From: Bifidobacterium miconisargentati
Lineage (GTDB): Bacteria > Actinomycetota > Actinomycetes > Actinomycetales > Bifidobacteriaceae
Direction: 5' to 3'
Assembly: GCF_019331675.1 (NCBI RefSeq)
Contig: NZ_JAHBBJ010000019.1
Coordinates: forward strand, 1-57,584
DNA: 57,584 bases
A program made the translations under genes and the position numbers. Below the pieces are notes generated by a model. That model was not told the origin of the DNA, searched no databases, and worked only from the letters and a program-made list of their open reading frames with translations. The number at the start of each line of letters is the position of its first letter. The stretch's first letter is position 1. Below are positions 42,748-52,820 of the stretch, piece after piece.

Positions 42748-44820
42748 TCAGATGCCGGAATCGGCATCGACCTGCATCACGTAGATGTTGCGCCTCAGCG
42801 TACGCATCTGGGCGCGGTTGATGTCGCCGGCCTCGAACATGTCCTGAATCACGCTGAGCTCGATGCCGTAGCTTTCCTTCTTGACTTCCTCGATCTGCGT
42901 GATGGCCGCCGCACTGCCGCTCATGTTCGGACGTGACTGCAGCGAGGCCTCGGCACGACGGTAGTCGAGCAGTAGCGCCGAGCAGTGCTCGGTGTTGTAC
43001 GTATCCTGCCCCATCTCATCCACCAGGCGGTCGATGACGTGGTGAATCGCCTCCACCTGAATCTCTCGCGTGCGGGCGAAGATCTGGTCCTCGCTCACCA
43101 GCGGCGTGGTATGGCGGATCTTCGAAATCGTGCGCTTGGTGAGGTTGCTGAGTCGGCGCTGCAGCATGCGGCCGCGGCCGCGGATCTGCGAGACCGTGTG
43201 CCCGGAAGTGGGGTCGGTGGACGTATGGCGCAGCGTGTTCATGATCTGGTCAAGCATACGTTCGCAGGCCTCGATGTTGAGCTCCTGCGTGGCCTGATCC
43301 GCATCCGGATGCGCCTTGAGCTCGGCCAGCCTGTCGCGCACGAACTCCTTCTCCCAATGCAGCGCCTCGATCTGCAGATGCTCCAGACCCTGCGGGTCGG
43401 ATTCACCGATGCGCTGCTTCAGACGGCTGATGCGCTTGGTGTACAGGTCGATCACCACCAGCACCGCACGACGGTTCTCCGGCGTGATACGCCCGGTCAG
43501 CTCCTCGACCGTGGAACGCAGCACCTCGATGGTGATCGGCACCATCTCTGCGGCCGGATCCTTGCCGCGGTTCGGTGCGAGCAACGGCAGCAGGAAGTTC
43601 GCCAGCAGCAGCGTGACGATGATGACGCCCGAGGCGATGAAGATCAGCTCGTCGCGCATCGGGAACGGCACGCCGCTCGCCAGATAGTAGGGGATGGTGA
43701 ACATCAGCGACAGCGTGATGGTGCCTTTGGGGCCGCCGAACGTCATCACCGCGGCCGAACGCCAGCGTTCCGGCGTCATCTTGCGGCGCTGGCCGGTGTT
43801 GATGTCGCGCGCGATGCGCAGCATGGCCGCCACCCAGATGAACCGCAGCACGATCACCACCGCGGTGACCAGCAGAATGATGCCGATGAGCTTGTTGTTG
43901 CTGATGTGCGGGTCGGACCAGCTGGCCTGCATGGCCAGCGGCAGCTGCATGCCGAGCAGAATGAACACCGCGCCGTTGAGCGAGAAGCTCAGCACGCCCC
44001 ACACGGAGGCGGAAACGATGTTCGTGCGCGCCACGTTCGGGCCCACGCCCGTGCGGTCGAACCGGGTGAACAGGCCGGCGGCCACCACCGCCAGAATGCC
44101 GGACAGACCGAAGTCCTCGGCACCCAGGTACAGCAGGAACGGCAGGAACAGCTCCATCAGGATGCGCGTGGTGGTGGTCTCCCAACCCATCGACCGCACG
44201 GTCTCGAACACCCAGTTGGCCAGCATGCCGACCACCAGGCCGAACACGGTGCCGCCGATGAACGAGACCGCGAACTCGCCGGCGGCCTCGCCCACGGCGA
44301 AGGTTCCGGTGAACGCCGCCGCCAGCGCGAACTGGAATCCCACGATGCCGGAAGCGTCGTTGAACAGCGATTCGCCCTTGAGCACGCCGCGTTGGCGTTG
44401 CGTGAGCGACGCCTCCTTGCCCAGCGAGCTCACCGCCACCGCATCGGTCGGTCCCAGTGCGGCGCCCAGTGCCAATGCGGCAGCCAGGGTGATGGCCGGC
44501 CAGACGGCGTGCAGGATGAACCCGACCGCCACCATCGTGGCTATGGCCAGTCCGATGGCCAGCGAAAGGCTCAGTTTCAGCGTTTTCAGCAGGGACGATT
44601 TGTCGATCTCGTGCGCCTCAAGATAGAGCAGCGGCGCGATGAACAGCACCATGAACAGCTCGGGGTCGAGGCTTGCGTCCGGGAAGAACGGCAGGTAGGC
44701 CACCAGCACACCCAGCACGATCTGGACCAGCGGCGTGGAAACCTTGGGAATGAAGCGACTGACGAACGAGCTCAACACCACTGCCGCGATGATGCATACA
44801 ATGAGCTCGAATACCGCCAT
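42748..44820 (-). CDS. CPA1-family Na+/H+ antiporter
   Basis: The 690-residue protein has about twelve membrane segments in the first 420 residues. Family motifs are FIAPLLYLEAHEIDKSSL, ALGAALGPTDAVAVSSL and GESLFNDASGIVGFQFAL, the last holding the ion-binding Asn-Asp. A soluble C-terminal region of about 260 residues is mainly helical, as in bacterial NhaP/YjcE-like antiporters. It exchanges Na+ for H+ across the membrane, relevant to an acid-producing organism. ATG 44820 is chosen because the first helix begins there and a GAGGGTGGG site precedes it. Confidence 0.92.
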   Translation of the reverse strand: MAVFELIVCIIAAVVLSSFVSRFIPKVSTPLVQIVLGVLVAYLPFFPDASLDPELFMVLFIAPLLYLEAHEIDKSSLLKTLKLSLSLAIGLAIATMVAVGFILHAVWPAITLAAALALGAALGPTDAVAVSSLGKEASLTQRQRGVLKGESLFNDASGIVGFQFALAAAFTGTFAVGEAAGEFAVSFIGGTVFGLVVGMLANWVFETVRSMGWETTTTRILMELFLPFLLYLGAEDFGLSGILAVVAAGLFTRFDRTGVGPNVARTNIVSASVWGVLSFSLNGAVFILLGMQLPLAMQASWSDPHISNNKLIGIILLVTAVVIVLRFIWVAAMLRIARDINTGQRRKMTPERWRSAAVMTFGGPKGTITLSLMFTIPYYLASGVPFPMRDELIFIASGVIIVTLLLANFLLPLLAPNRGKDPAAEMVPITIEVLRSTVEELTGRITPENRRAVLVVIDLYTKRISRLKQRIGESDPQGLEHLQIEALHWEKEFVRDRLAELKAHPDADQATQELNIEACERMLDQIMNTLRHTSTDPTSGHTVSQIRGRGRMLQRRLSNLTKRTISKIRHTTPLVSEDQIFARTREIQVEAIHHVIDRLVDEMGQDTYNTEHCSALLLDYRRAEASLQSRPNMSGSAAAITQIEEVKKESYGIELSVIQDMFEAGDINRAQMRTLRRNIYVMQVDADSGI

Positions 44821-44964
44821 GATCCCACCCTCTCTCGTGTCGTGAAAAGTATAGAAAAACAATTGGAACTCATGCGTAAACGTACGCCCAGAGTGGACAG
44901 TCGCCGCGAGGAAACCGGCGGATCGGACGTGGTTGCTTGATTCGTCCGGGCTTAGACTCGTCGT

Positions 44965-45501
44965 ATGAACGATAAGGAAGCGATGCTCGCCGCCCTCGAC
45001 CTGGCCCGTAAGGCCGCGCTCGCAGGCGATGTGCCGGTCGGGGCCGTGGTGCTGGACGCCGACGGGCGGATCATCGGCCGGGGATACAACACCCGCGAGG
45101 CCGGGGGAGACCCGCTGGCCCACGCCGAGATCATCGCGATGCGCGAAGCCGCGGCCATGCGCCGGCAACGGGCTGCGACCATCGGCGATACGACCGTGCC
45201 GGCCGGCCGGACCCGTGCCGATGATGCCGGTGCCGTTTCCGGTCCGGACCGTTCCTGGAACCTTGCCGACTGCACGCTCGCGGTGACGCTCGAACCCTGC
45301 CCGATGTGCGCGGGCGCCTGCATCCAGACGCATATCGGCCGCATCGTGTTCGGTGCGTGGGACGCCAAACTCGGCGCCTGCGGCTCGATCTGGGACATCC
45401 CGCGCGATCCGCACGTGGGCCACACGCCCGAAGTGTACGGCGGCGTCCTCGAACGCGACTGCCAGATCATCCTCACCGATTTCTTCGCCGCCCGTCGCTA
45501 A
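44965..45501 (+). CDS. tadA: tRNA-specific adenosine deaminase TadA
   Basis: The 178-residue cytidine-deaminase-fold enzyme has the zinc/catalytic motifs HAEIIAM and PCPMCAGAC and the family core VPVGAVVLDADG. TadA turns A34 into inosine in tRNA-Arg(ACG). Between the motifs lies an insert of about 25 residues (TTVPAGRTRADDAG...) that shorter homologues lack; it should sit on a surface loop. The start fits a leaderless mRNA (TAGACT, 6 nt, ATG). It is divergent from the antiporter gene. Confidence 0.9.
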   Translation: MNDKEAMLAALDLARKAALAGDVPVGAVVLDADGRIIGRGYNTREAGGDPLAHAEIIAMREAAAMRRQRAATIGDTTVPAGRTRADDAGAVSGPDRSWNLADCTLAVTLEPCPMCAGACIQTHIGRIVFGAWDAKLGACGSIWDIPRDPHVGHTPEVYGGVLERDCQIILTDFFAARR

Positions 45502-45532
45502 CTCTGTTGAGCGTAGCCCCGTACTATATTTC

Positions 45533-45646
45533 GGCTCCCCTCTCTGAGGGGAGCTGTCAGCGAAGCTGACTGAGGGGAGTGACTCATCATGCCGGGAGAC
45601 TCCCCTCAGTCGTCTTTGGCGACAGCTCCCCTCAAAGAGGGGAGCC
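45533..45646. repeat. Inverted pair of GGCTCCCCT-type units
   Basis: The left unit has GGCTCCCCTctctgAGGGGAGC and GTCAGCgaaGCTGAC. The right unit ends AGCTCCCCTcaaagAGGGGAGCC. It lies between tadA and the alpha-galactosidase gene. 45647-45774 holds the alpha-galactosidase leader; no clear promoter was picked. Confidence 0.8.
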
Positions 45647-45774
45647 AGATAATCGCCAAATACTTACTTCCCCCGGCCAACACGCTGCACCGAGTCAACA
45701 TATTCCGTTTTTCCTACCATCGGAACCAGTAGTAAAGCGTCCGCAACCATCAAGTCAAAGGAGACACCGCCATC

Positions 45775-48078
45775 ATGGCCGAGAACGAAACCCTCACCTT
45801 CACCGGCGCAGCCTCGGACGGCACCGCACTCACCGCCGTATACCTCGCCCAGCCCACCGCCAACGTGGCCCTGGGCCTGGTCTTCGCCGGCGACGACCTG
45901 CCGCACATCGTCCACTGGGGCCGCCCGCTCGCCAATCCGCAGACATTGCTCGCCGCGTACGATGCCCTGAAGCCGCAGCGCGTCTCCGGCGCGCTCGACG
46001 AAACCGCGTGGCCGTCCGTGCTGCCCACCCAGTCCGAAAGCTGGATCGGCGAGCAGCGCGTGGTCCTGCGCCGCGACGGCGTCGAACTGTTCCCCAAGTT
46101 CACCGTGACCGGCATCGAGACCGAAGGCGTGCTGGGCGCATCGCTGGACGCCGTCACCGCCGAGCAGTACACGGACGTGACCGGCCATGCCCGCACCACA
46201 GGCCCGACGCGCGTGCCGGCCGTCGTGGTCGCCGCCCAGGACCAGGAGAACGGCGTCGGCATCGAATGGCGTCTTGAGCTCATGCCCGGCGGACTGGCCC
46301 GGCAGAAGGCCACGGTCACCAACCTCGCCGGCGCCGACCAGACCCCGCTGGAAATCGGCAAGATCGAACTCGGCTTCCCCGTGCCGGAACTGGCCGGCGA
46401 AATCCTCACCACCACCGGCCATCACCTGCGCGAACGCAGTCCGCAGCGTCAGCCGCTGACCGTCGGCCGTTTCGAAAAGCCGCAGCTCGCCGGCCGCCCG
46501 GACTTCGACGCCAGCCTGTTGCTCACCGCCGGCGTGCCCGGCTTCGGTTTCGAGCACGGCGAGGCATGGTCCGTCCACGTGGGCTGGAGCGGCAACTCCG
46601 TGCTGTCCGCGGAGCGACTGCCGTATACGCAGGGCATCATCGGCGGCGGCGAACTCCTGTTCGGCGGCGAGGTGACACTCACCGCCCAGGGCGAGGGCGA
46701 GAGCTCCTACGAGACCCCGTGGCTGTTCGGTTCGTTCGGCGAAGGCCTCAACGAGATCGCCGCTCGCTTCCACGCCTACGTGCGCTCCCGTCACCCGCGC
46801 CTGTTCTCGCAGGGCCGTCCGGTGATCCTCAACACCTGGGAGGCCGTGTACTTCGACCACGACTTCGATACGCTCAAGGCCCTGGCGGACAAGGCCGCGG
46901 CTTCCGGCGTGGAACGTTTCGTGGTGGACGACGGCTGGTTCGGCTCCCGCCGCGACGACACCTCCGGTCTCGGCGACTGGCAGATCTCGCAGGACGTCTG
47001 GCCCGACGGCGATAAGTCCCTCAAGGCGCTCGCCGACTACGTGCACGCCAAGGGCATGCAGTTCGGCCTATGGTTCGAGCCGGAGATGGTCAACCTCGAT
47101 TCCGATGTGGTGCGCGCCCACCCGGAGTGGATCCTCTCGCCCACGGCCGGCCGTCTGCCCATGCAGGGCCGCAGCCAGCAGGTGCTCGACCTGACCAACC
47201 AGGATGCGTTCGACTACATCTTCGGCGCCATGGACGCCCTCGTGGGCGAGCTCGGCATCGACTACATCAAGTGGGATCACAACAAGCTCGTCACCGAGCC
47301 CGGTTCCCGCCGCTCTGGCCGCCCGGCCGTGCACGCGCAGACCCTCGCCGTCTACGAAATCTTCAAGGGACTCAAGACCCGCCATCCGGGACTGGAGATT
47401 GAAAGCTGCTCCTCCGGCGGCGGCCGCGTGGACCTCGGCATCCTCGAAGTCGCCGACCGCATCTGGGCCTCCGACTGCGTGGATCCGGTCGAGCGCGCGG
47501 ACATCCAGCGCTACACCTCGCTGCTCGTGCCGCCGGCCATGATCGGCGAGCATGTGGGCGCCAGCCCGGCGCACTCCACCCAGCGCGCCACCAGCCAGGA
47601 ACTGCGTATGGCCATGGCGTTCTTCGGCCATATGGGCATCGAATGGAACCTGCTCAAGGAACCGGACGAGGCGCTCGCCAAGCTGGCCGTGTGGGTCGCC
47701 GAGTTCAAGAAGCATCGCGATTGGTTCGCCATCGACACCTGCGTGCACGCCGATGCCAACGATCCGGCCGTCCGCCTCGACGGCATGGTGATGCCCAGCA
47801 AGGACGCCGCCATCTACCGCTTCACCCAGCTCACCACCGGCCAGACCTACCCGGCCGCGCCCGTGCGCCTGCCCGGCCTCGACCCCGAGCGCACGTACCG
47901 CGTCAGCCCGCTCGACCCGAGCCTCGACCTGACCGGTCTGGGCAATGGCCAGAGCACGCTCGGCTGGTGGAATGAGGAAGGCGTGCTGATGACCGGCGAA
48001 GCCCTCCAGCGCTACGGCATCCGTCCGCCGTCCCTCCACCCCCAGCAGGCCGTCCTGTTCAAGGCCGTGGCGGAATAA
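45775..48078 (+). CDS. Glycoside hydrolase family 36 alpha-galactosidase
   Basis: The 767-residue enzyme has an N-terminal beta-sandwich, a catalytic barrel and a C-terminal beta domain. Signatures are FVVDDGWFGSRRDD, the nucleophile in DYIKWDHNK (Asp501), SCSSGGGRVDLGIL and the acid/base in WASDCVDP (Asp567). It removes galactose from raffinose, stachyose and melibiose. The lack of a signal peptide means substrates must be imported, presumably by the ABC system 1.6 kb downstream. AAAGGAGA precedes the ATG. The ROK regulator beside it probably controls it. Confidence 0.94.
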   Translation: MAENETLTFTGAASDGTALTAVYLAQPTANVALGLVFAGDDLPHIVHWGRPLANPQTLLAAYDALKPQRVSGALDETAWPSVLPTQSESWIGEQRVVLRRDGVELFPKFTVTGIETEGVLGASLDAVTAEQYTDVTGHARTTGPTRVPAVVVAAQDQENGVGIEWRLELMPGGLARQKATVTNLAGADQTPLEIGKIELGFPVPELAGEILTTTGHHLRERSPQRQPLTVGRFEKPQLAGRPDFDASLLLTAGVPGFGFEHGEAWSVHVGWSGNSVLSAERLPYTQGIIGGGELLFGGEVTLTAQGEGESSYETPWLFGSFGEGLNEIAARFHAYVRSRHPRLFSQGRPVILNTWEAVYFDHDFDTLKALADKAAASGVERFVVDDGWFGSRRDDTSGLGDWQISQDVWPDGDKSLKALADYVHAKGMQFGLWFEPEMVNLDSDVVRAHPEWILSPTAGRLPMQGRSQQVLDLTNQDAFDYIFGAMDALVGELGIDYIKWDHNKLVTEPGSRRSGRPAVHAQTLAVYEIFKGLKTRHPGLEIESCSSGGGRVDLGILEVADRIWASDCVDPVERADIQRYTSLLVPPAMIGEHVGASPAHSTQRATSQELRMAMAFFGHMGIEWNLLKEPDEALAKLAVWVAEFKKHRDWFAIDTCVHADANDPAVRLDGMVMPSKDAAIYRFTQLTTGQTYPAAPVRLPGLDPERTYRVSPLDPSLDLTGLGNGQSTLGWWNEEGVLMTGEALQRYGIRPPSLHPQQAVLFKAVAE

Positions 48079-48087
48079 GCCATACTT

Positions 48088-48319
48088 GGCTCCCCTTGAC
48101 AGGGGAGCTGGACGCGAAGCGGACTGAGGGGTAGCTGAAGAGCAGGCAAAGCTTGCGGGAAAACAGTATCGGCTTTCATAAGCCGATACCAAACATGCGG
48201 CATCGCCGTAAATATGGAATCGGCCTATGGCCGATACATTGGCCCGCAGACGTGTACGTCTGCTCTTCAGCTACCCCTCAGTCTCACTGCGTTCGACAGC
48301 TCCCCTGTCAAGGGGAGCC
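48088..48319. repeat. Large inverted pair of GGCTCCCCT-type units with nested palindromes
   Basis: The outer units GGCTCCCCTtgacAGGGGAGC and CTCCCCTgtcaAGGGGAGCC are 232 bp apart at their ends. Inside them CAGCTACCCC pairs with GGGGTAGCTG, and GAAGAGCAG with CTGCTCTTC. In the middle lie ATCGGCTTtcatAAGCCGAT and ATCGGCCtatGGCCGAT. It is the largest member of the family here, between the converging alpha-galactosidase and ROK genes. Confidence 0.75.
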
Positions 48320-48331
48320 AAGAAATGCTGA

Positions 48332-49579
48332 TCATCCGATATGCTTCACGATCACGCGACTGGCGGCGGCCTTGGCCCACAGCTGCCAGTCGTGGTTCAC
48401 GATCGTGAACTTCACCGGTGCGGCCTGGCTGTGGCGGTAATGCCTGATGCCGTCGCGCAGCGAATCGGTGCCCAGCTTGGCCAGGAACGCCGACTCCCCG
48501 GCGATCATCACATGGCCTGGCATCGCGATGTTCGCCACCATGGACACCAGCGCACCCAGTCGGAAGCACGTGCGATGCACCAGTTGCGAAGCCTGCGGCA
48601 CATGTGCGCGGGCGTCGCGGGCGAAGTCCTCGAACGTCACCGGACGGCCCACGATCGCGGAATACTGCTCCGCGATCGAATCATCGGTCAGGCATTGCGA
48701 GCAGCCGATGTGCCCGCTGGTGCAGCGCGGCCCCTCCGGATCGACCAGCACATGGCCCACCAGACCGTAGCTTTTGTCCGGATAGCTCACCGGCTCGCCA
48801 TGCACGGCCAGCGAATAGCCCACGCCGATGCCGATGGTCACCACGGCGAACATGTCCAGCCCGACGCCGGGCCCGAACCATGAGGCATCCACCAGCAGCG
48901 AATCGATGTCGTTGAACACCCCGCACGGCAGCCCGGTGGCCTTGCCCACCATCGCGCCGAAATCGGTCTCGCCGTCCCAATGGAGGAACGGCGCGAACGT
49001 CACCACCGAATCGTTGACCACATGGCCTCCCACGGCCACGCCGACCGCGGTGGGGGAGGGGAGGCCCGCCGAAACCACATCGTCCGTGCACGCCGCCGTA
49101 AGCCGGGCGATCGCGCCGGTCACGTATTCGGGCGACTGGTCCTCGCCGATGGGCGCCTCATGCCGGTTCGAGACCACTTCGCCGTGCGCGTTCACCGCCG
49201 CCGAGACGATCGACGTGCCATGCACCTTGACGCCCACGAACGTGCGCGCGTTCGAGCACAGCACCAACGAGGTCTGCGGACGGCCCCTGCGATCGGAATT
49301 CTCCTTGGGCGTGAACCGTTCGGGCAGCTTGCCGGTGACCCCGGCGGCGGATGGCAGCTCCTCGATCACTCCCGCGTAAATCAGGTCGCTGGTGATGCGG
49401 GAGAGCGCCCCCTGGCTCAGCCCCAGCATCTGGGCCAGCGTGGTGCGTGCGATCGGTCCGTACTGGGCCACCGCCGCGGCCACCCGATGCGTGTGTTCTG
49501 AACCGGAAAACCACTGCGGAATCGCATTGGACTCAGCCAACTCATGCCCCTTCGCGAAAGAATTAATTGCGTTAATCAC
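48332..49579 (-). CDS. ROK-family transcriptional regulator of the alpha-galactoside locus
   Basis: The protein is 415 residues. The N-terminal winged helix (YGPIARTTLAQMLGLSQGALS, about residues 40-75) is followed by the sugar-kinase-like ROK domain (VGVAVGGHVVNDSVV, GIGVGYSLAVHGEP) and the zinc motif GPRCTSGHIGCSQC. Such regulators release their operators when a sugar binds. It is divergent from the binding-protein gene and convergent with the alpha-galactosidase gene, so these are its likely targets. The start is GTG 49579, with an AAGGCGG site upstream. Confidence 0.9.
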   Translation of the reverse strand: MINAINSFAKGHELAESNAIPQWFSGSEHTHRVAAAVAQYGPIARTTLAQMLGLSQGALSRITSDLIYAGVIEELPSAAGVTGKLPERFTPKENSDRRGRPQTSLVLCSNARTFVGVKVHGTSIVSAAVNAHGEVVSNRHEAPIGEDQSPEYVTGAIARLTAACTDDVVSAGLPSPTAVGVAVGGHVVNDSVVTFAPFLHWDGETDFGAMVGKATGLPCGVFNDIDSLLVDASWFGPGVGLDMFAVVTIGIGVGYSLAVHGEPVSYPDKSYGLVGHVLVDPEGPRCTSGHIGCSQCLTDDSIAEQYSAIVGRPVTFEDFARDARAHVPQASQLVHRTCFRLGALVSMVANIAMPGHVMIAGESAFLAKLGTDSLRDGIRHYRHSQAAPVKFTIVNHDWQLWAKAAASRVIVKHIG

Positions 49580-49597
49580 AAAATACCGCCTTTTTTA

Positions 49598-49609
49598 TTG
49601 CACATGCAA
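49598..49609. promoter_or_regulatory. Candidate ROK operator
   Basis: TTGCACATGCAA is a perfect palindrome (TTGCA-CA-TGCAA) beside a T-run, 19 bp upstream of the ROK GTG and about 110 bp upstream of the binding-protein gene. Position suggests shared control of both divergent genes; binding is not shown. No clear -35/-10 pair for the transporter operon was picked in 49610-49720. Confidence 0.4.
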
Positions 49610-49720
49610 GCGGGCTCGCTGGCGGTGGGAATGAAATGGCCGAATCGGTACCTTTGAATGGTGGAAGGACCGCGGGCATAGGGGCCGGTGGTTCGGAAGG
49701 AAAGATAAAGGAGTCACAAT

Positions 49721-51010
49721 ATGCTGTCAGATTCCACCAACTCAACAACCAGACTGAAGCGTCTGGGCGTGCGCATCGCCGCGGCGGCATGCGCGCTCGC
49801 CGTCGGCTTCGGCCTGGCGGGCTGCGGTTCCAGCACCGCCGGAACCGTCACCCTCGACTTCTTCCAGTTCAAGTCCGAGGCCGCGGACACGTTCAAGGCC
49901 ATCGTCAAGGACTTCGAAAAGCAGAACCCGACCATCAAGGTCAACATCAACAACTCCGCCAACGCCCAGACCGATCTGCGCACCCGCTTCGTCAAGAACC
50001 GCGTGCCGGACGTCATCACCTTCAACGGCGACATCAGCTTCGGCATGTTCGCCGCCTCCGGCGTGTTCTACGACTTCACCGATGAGCCGATCGTGGACAC
50101 CCTCAACCCCGGCATGGTGAAGATCGCCAAGAACCTGGTGCAGACCACCGATCCGGCCAAGAAGCGCCTGTATGGCCTGCCGTTCGCCGGCAACGCCTCC
50201 GGCTACATCTACAACAAGGACCTCTTCGAGCAGGTCGGCCTCGACCCGGACAACCCGCCTACCACCTGGACCGAGTTCACGGACATGCTCAACAAGTTCA
50301 AGGAGGCCGGCATCAACCCGCTGCAGGGCTCCGTGGCCGACGCCTGGACCACGCAGGCCCCGCTCGCATCCCTGGCCGGCACGCTGGTTCCCGAAACCAA
50401 GTACACCGAACTCAAGCAGGGCAAGACCACGTTCCAGGAGCTGTGGAAGACCACGGTCGAGAAGGAGGCCGAGCTCTTCACCTACTCCACCGAGGACACC
50501 GGCGTCACCTACCAGCAGGGCACGCAGAGCTTCGCCCAGGGCAAGGCCGCCATCATCCCGCTCGGCACCTACGCCATCCCGCAGATTCTGCTCATCAACA
50601 AAGACATCAACCTCGGCTTCGCCCAGATGCCCGCCACCGACAATGCTGACGAGCAGATCCTCACCGCCGGCGACGACGTGATGCTCACCATCGGCGCCAA
50701 CACCAAGCACAAGGAAGAGGCGATGAAGCTCGTGGAGTTCATGATGCAGAAGGAGCAGCTGGATTCCTACGCCGACGCCCAGTCCGCCATCACCCCGCTC
50801 AAGGACACGTACTTCGGCAATGACGCGCTGGAGACCGTGCGTCCGTTCTTCGAGGAGAACCGCCTGGCCGACTTCTGCGACCACTACATCCCCTCGTCCA
50901 TCAACATCGGCGGCTACCTGCAGACCATGGTGACCTCCGGCAACACCGACCGGTTCCTGAACCAGATGCAGACCGAATGGGACAAGGTCCAGGCCAGGAC
51001 CTTCGAGTGA
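49721..51010 (+). CDS. Sugar ABC transporter solute-binding lipoprotein
   Basis: The 429-residue protein has a lipoprotein signal (LAGC, lipid-modified Cys35) and the family-1 extracellular solute-binding fold: [20 protein letters not shown] at the mature start, [20 protein letters not shown] and [19 protein letters not shown]. With the two permeases and the alpha-galactosidase/alpha-glucosidase genes around it, raffinose-type alpha-galactosides or related alpha-linked oligosaccharides are the likely ligands. AAAGGAG precedes the ATG. It is the first gene of a transcript running through the permeases. Confidence 0.93.
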   Translation: MLSDSTNSTTRLKRLGVRIAAAACALAVGFGLAGCGSSTAGTVTLDFFQFKSEAADTFKAIVKDFEKQNPTIKVNINNSANAQTDLRTRFVKNRVPDVITFNGDISFGMFAASGVFYDFTDEPIVDTLNPGMVKIAKNLVQTTDPAKKRLYGLPFAGNASGYIYNKDLFEQVGLDPDNPPTTWTEFTDMLNKFKEAGINPLQGSVADAWTTQAPLASLAGTLVPETKYTELKQGKTTFQELWKTTVEKEAELFTYSTEDTGVTYQQGTQSFAQGKAAIIPLGTYAIPQILLINKDINLGFAQMPATDNADEQILTAGDDVMLTIGANTKHKEEAMKLVEFMMQKEQLDSYADAQSAITPLKDTYFGNDALETVRPFFEENRLADFCDHYIPSSINIGGYLQTMVTSGNTDRFLNQMQTEWDKVQARTFE

Positions 51011-51032
51011 CGAGTAGGAGAGGAGAGTAATC

Positions 51033-51944
51033 ATGTCCAACGCAACCCGCAAAGCCACCAAGAAGAAGGTGGACGCCTTCTCCAAGCGCAAGGTGGATCC
51101 GGCCTACTACTGGATGGTGGTCCCGGCGGCCATCATCTTCGCCTTCTTCCTCTACCTGCCGTTCCTCGACGGCGTGAAGTACTCCTTCACCAACTCCCAG
51201 GGCTACGGCGACTACAAGTTCATCGGCTTCAAGAACTACATCGCCCTCTTCCAGGACAACCGCGTGGGCCACGCCTACCTGTTCACGCTGCTCATCGCCA
51301 TCGCCATCACGGTGCTCATCAACGTGATCGCGCTGTTCCTCTCGGTGTTGCTGAACTCGAAGATCGCCTTCAAGAACGGCTTCCGAGCCATCTTCTTCGT
51401 GCCCTACACCCTCTCCGTGCTGGTCATCGGCTACGTGTTCAAGTACATCTTCATGAACCCGCTGCCCGAGCTCGGCAAGGCGCTCGGTATCGACTGGCTG
51501 TCCACGTCGTTGCTCACCAACGAGAAGCTGAGCTGGATTCCGATCGTCTTCCTCGCCGTGTGGCAGGGCGTGGCCTACTCCGTGCTCATCTACCTGGCCG
51601 GTCTGCAGACCATCGACGACGAGATCTACGAGGCCGCTGCCATCGACGGCGTCAACGCTTGGCAGAAGTTCTGGAAGATCACTTTCCCGCTGATCGGACC
51701 GTTCTTCACCATCAACCTCGTGCTGTCCATGAAGAACGCGCTCGGCACCTTCGACCAGGTCGTGGCCTTGACGGATGGCGGTCCGAACTCCGCCACCGAA
51801 ACGGTCACCTACCTCATCTGGAAGGGTGGTCTGACCGGTGGCGAGTACGCCTACCAGACCGCGAACGCCGTGCTCTTCTTCATCGTGCTGGCCATCATCG
51901 CCTTCGTACAGCTGCGCATCTCCCGCAGCCAGGAACAGATCTGA
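51033..51944 (+). CDS. Sugar ABC transporter permease (MalF/MsmF type)
   Basis: The 303-residue protein has six predicted membrane segments. The EAA loop that docks on the ATPase is EIYEAAAIDGVNAWQKFWKI. The N-terminus is basic (KATKKKVDAFSKRKVD). It forms the transmembrane channel with the next gene's product. It starts 22 bp behind the binding-protein stop, with AGGAGAG as ribosome site. Confidence 0.94.
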   Translation: MSNATRKATKKKVDAFSKRKVDPAYYWMVVPAAIIFAFFLYLPFLDGVKYSFTNSQGYGDYKFIGFKNYIALFQDNRVGHAYLFTLLIAIAITVLINVIALFLSVLLNSKIAFKNGFRAIFFVPYTLSVLVIGYVFKYIFMNPLPELGKALGIDWLSTSLLTNEKLSWIPIVFLAVWQGVAYSVLIYLAGLQTIDDEIYEAAAIDGVNAWQKFWKITFPLIGPFFTINLVLSMKNALGTFDQVVALTDGGPNSATETVTYLIWKGGLTGGEYAYQTANAVLFFIVLAIIAFVQLRISRSQEQI

Positions 51945-51968
51945 TTTCTACGGGGAGAGGATTTAATC

Positions 51969-52820
51969 ATGACTACTGCAACCGGTACTTCCGTTACCAA
52001 GTTCCGTCGCGACCACAACATCAACTGGTGGCTGACCGCCGCCGTGGCCGTGCTCTCGCTGACGATTCTCGTGCCGCTGTACTTCACCATCGTCACGGCC
52101 CTGAAGACCCCGGCCGAAGCCGGCACGTTCGCCCTGCCGACCTCGTGGGAGTGGCATAACTTCGCCGACGCCTCAGCCAAGGTCAACTACCCCAAGGCCG
52201 CGCTCAACTCGGCGATCATCACGGTGGCCGCCGTGGTGCTCACCCTCCTGACCAACACGTTCGTGGCCTACGCGGTGGCCCGTAACATGGACAAGCGCTT
52301 CTTCCGCTTCCTGTACTACTTCTTCATCGCCGCCATGTTCGTGCCGTTCCCGGTCGTCATGCTGCCGATCGCCAAGCAGATGGGCTCCCTGCACCTGGAC
52401 AACCAGGTGGGTCTGATCATCCTGTACACGGTGCTCGGCCTGGGTACAAACCTGTTCATCGCCACCGGCTTCATCCGCTCGATCCCGGTCTCGCTTGAAG
52501 AGGCGGCCCGCATCGACGGCGCGTCCACCTGGCGCATCTTCTGGACCATCATCTTCCCGCTGATGAGCCCGATCAACGCCACCATCGCCATCCTGACCGC
52601 CCTGTGGGCCTGGAACGACTTCCTCCTGCCGTTGATCGTGCTCACGGACCAGTCGAACCAGACCATCCCGCTGGCCCAGTACGTCTTCAGCTCGCAGTTC
52701 GCCACCAACTACCCGATGGCCTTCTCCAGCTACCTCATGGCCATGGCCCCGATCCTGGTCGTCTACATCTTCGCCCAGAAGTGGGTCGTGGGTGGCGTTA
52801 TGAGGGGCGCTGTGAAGTAA
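51969..52820 (+). CDS. Sugar ABC transporter permease (MalG/MsmG type)
   Basis: The 283-residue protein has six membrane segments and the EAA loop SLEEAARIDGASTWRIFWTI, the partner of the preceding permease. The C-terminus (QKWVVGGVMRGAVK) is usual for the family. The last codons and the TAA stop form the left arm of a perfect 50-nt palindrome (52806-52855). No ATPase gene follows; the next gene is a GH13 enzyme after a strong terminator. Confidence 0.94.
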   Translation: MTTATGTSVTKFRRDHNINWWLTAAVAVLSLTILVPLYFTIVTALKTPAEAGTFALPTSWEWHNFADASAKVNYPKAALNSAIITVAAVVLTLLTNTFVAYAVARNMDKRFFRFLYYFFIAAMFVPFPVVMLPIAKQMGSLHLDNQVGLIILYTVLGLGTNLFIATGFIRSIPVSLEEAARIDGASTWRIFWTIIFPLMSPINATIAILTALWAWNDFLLPLIVLTDQSNQTIPLAQYVFSSQFATNYPMAFSSYLMAMAPILVVYIFAQKWVVGGVMRGAVK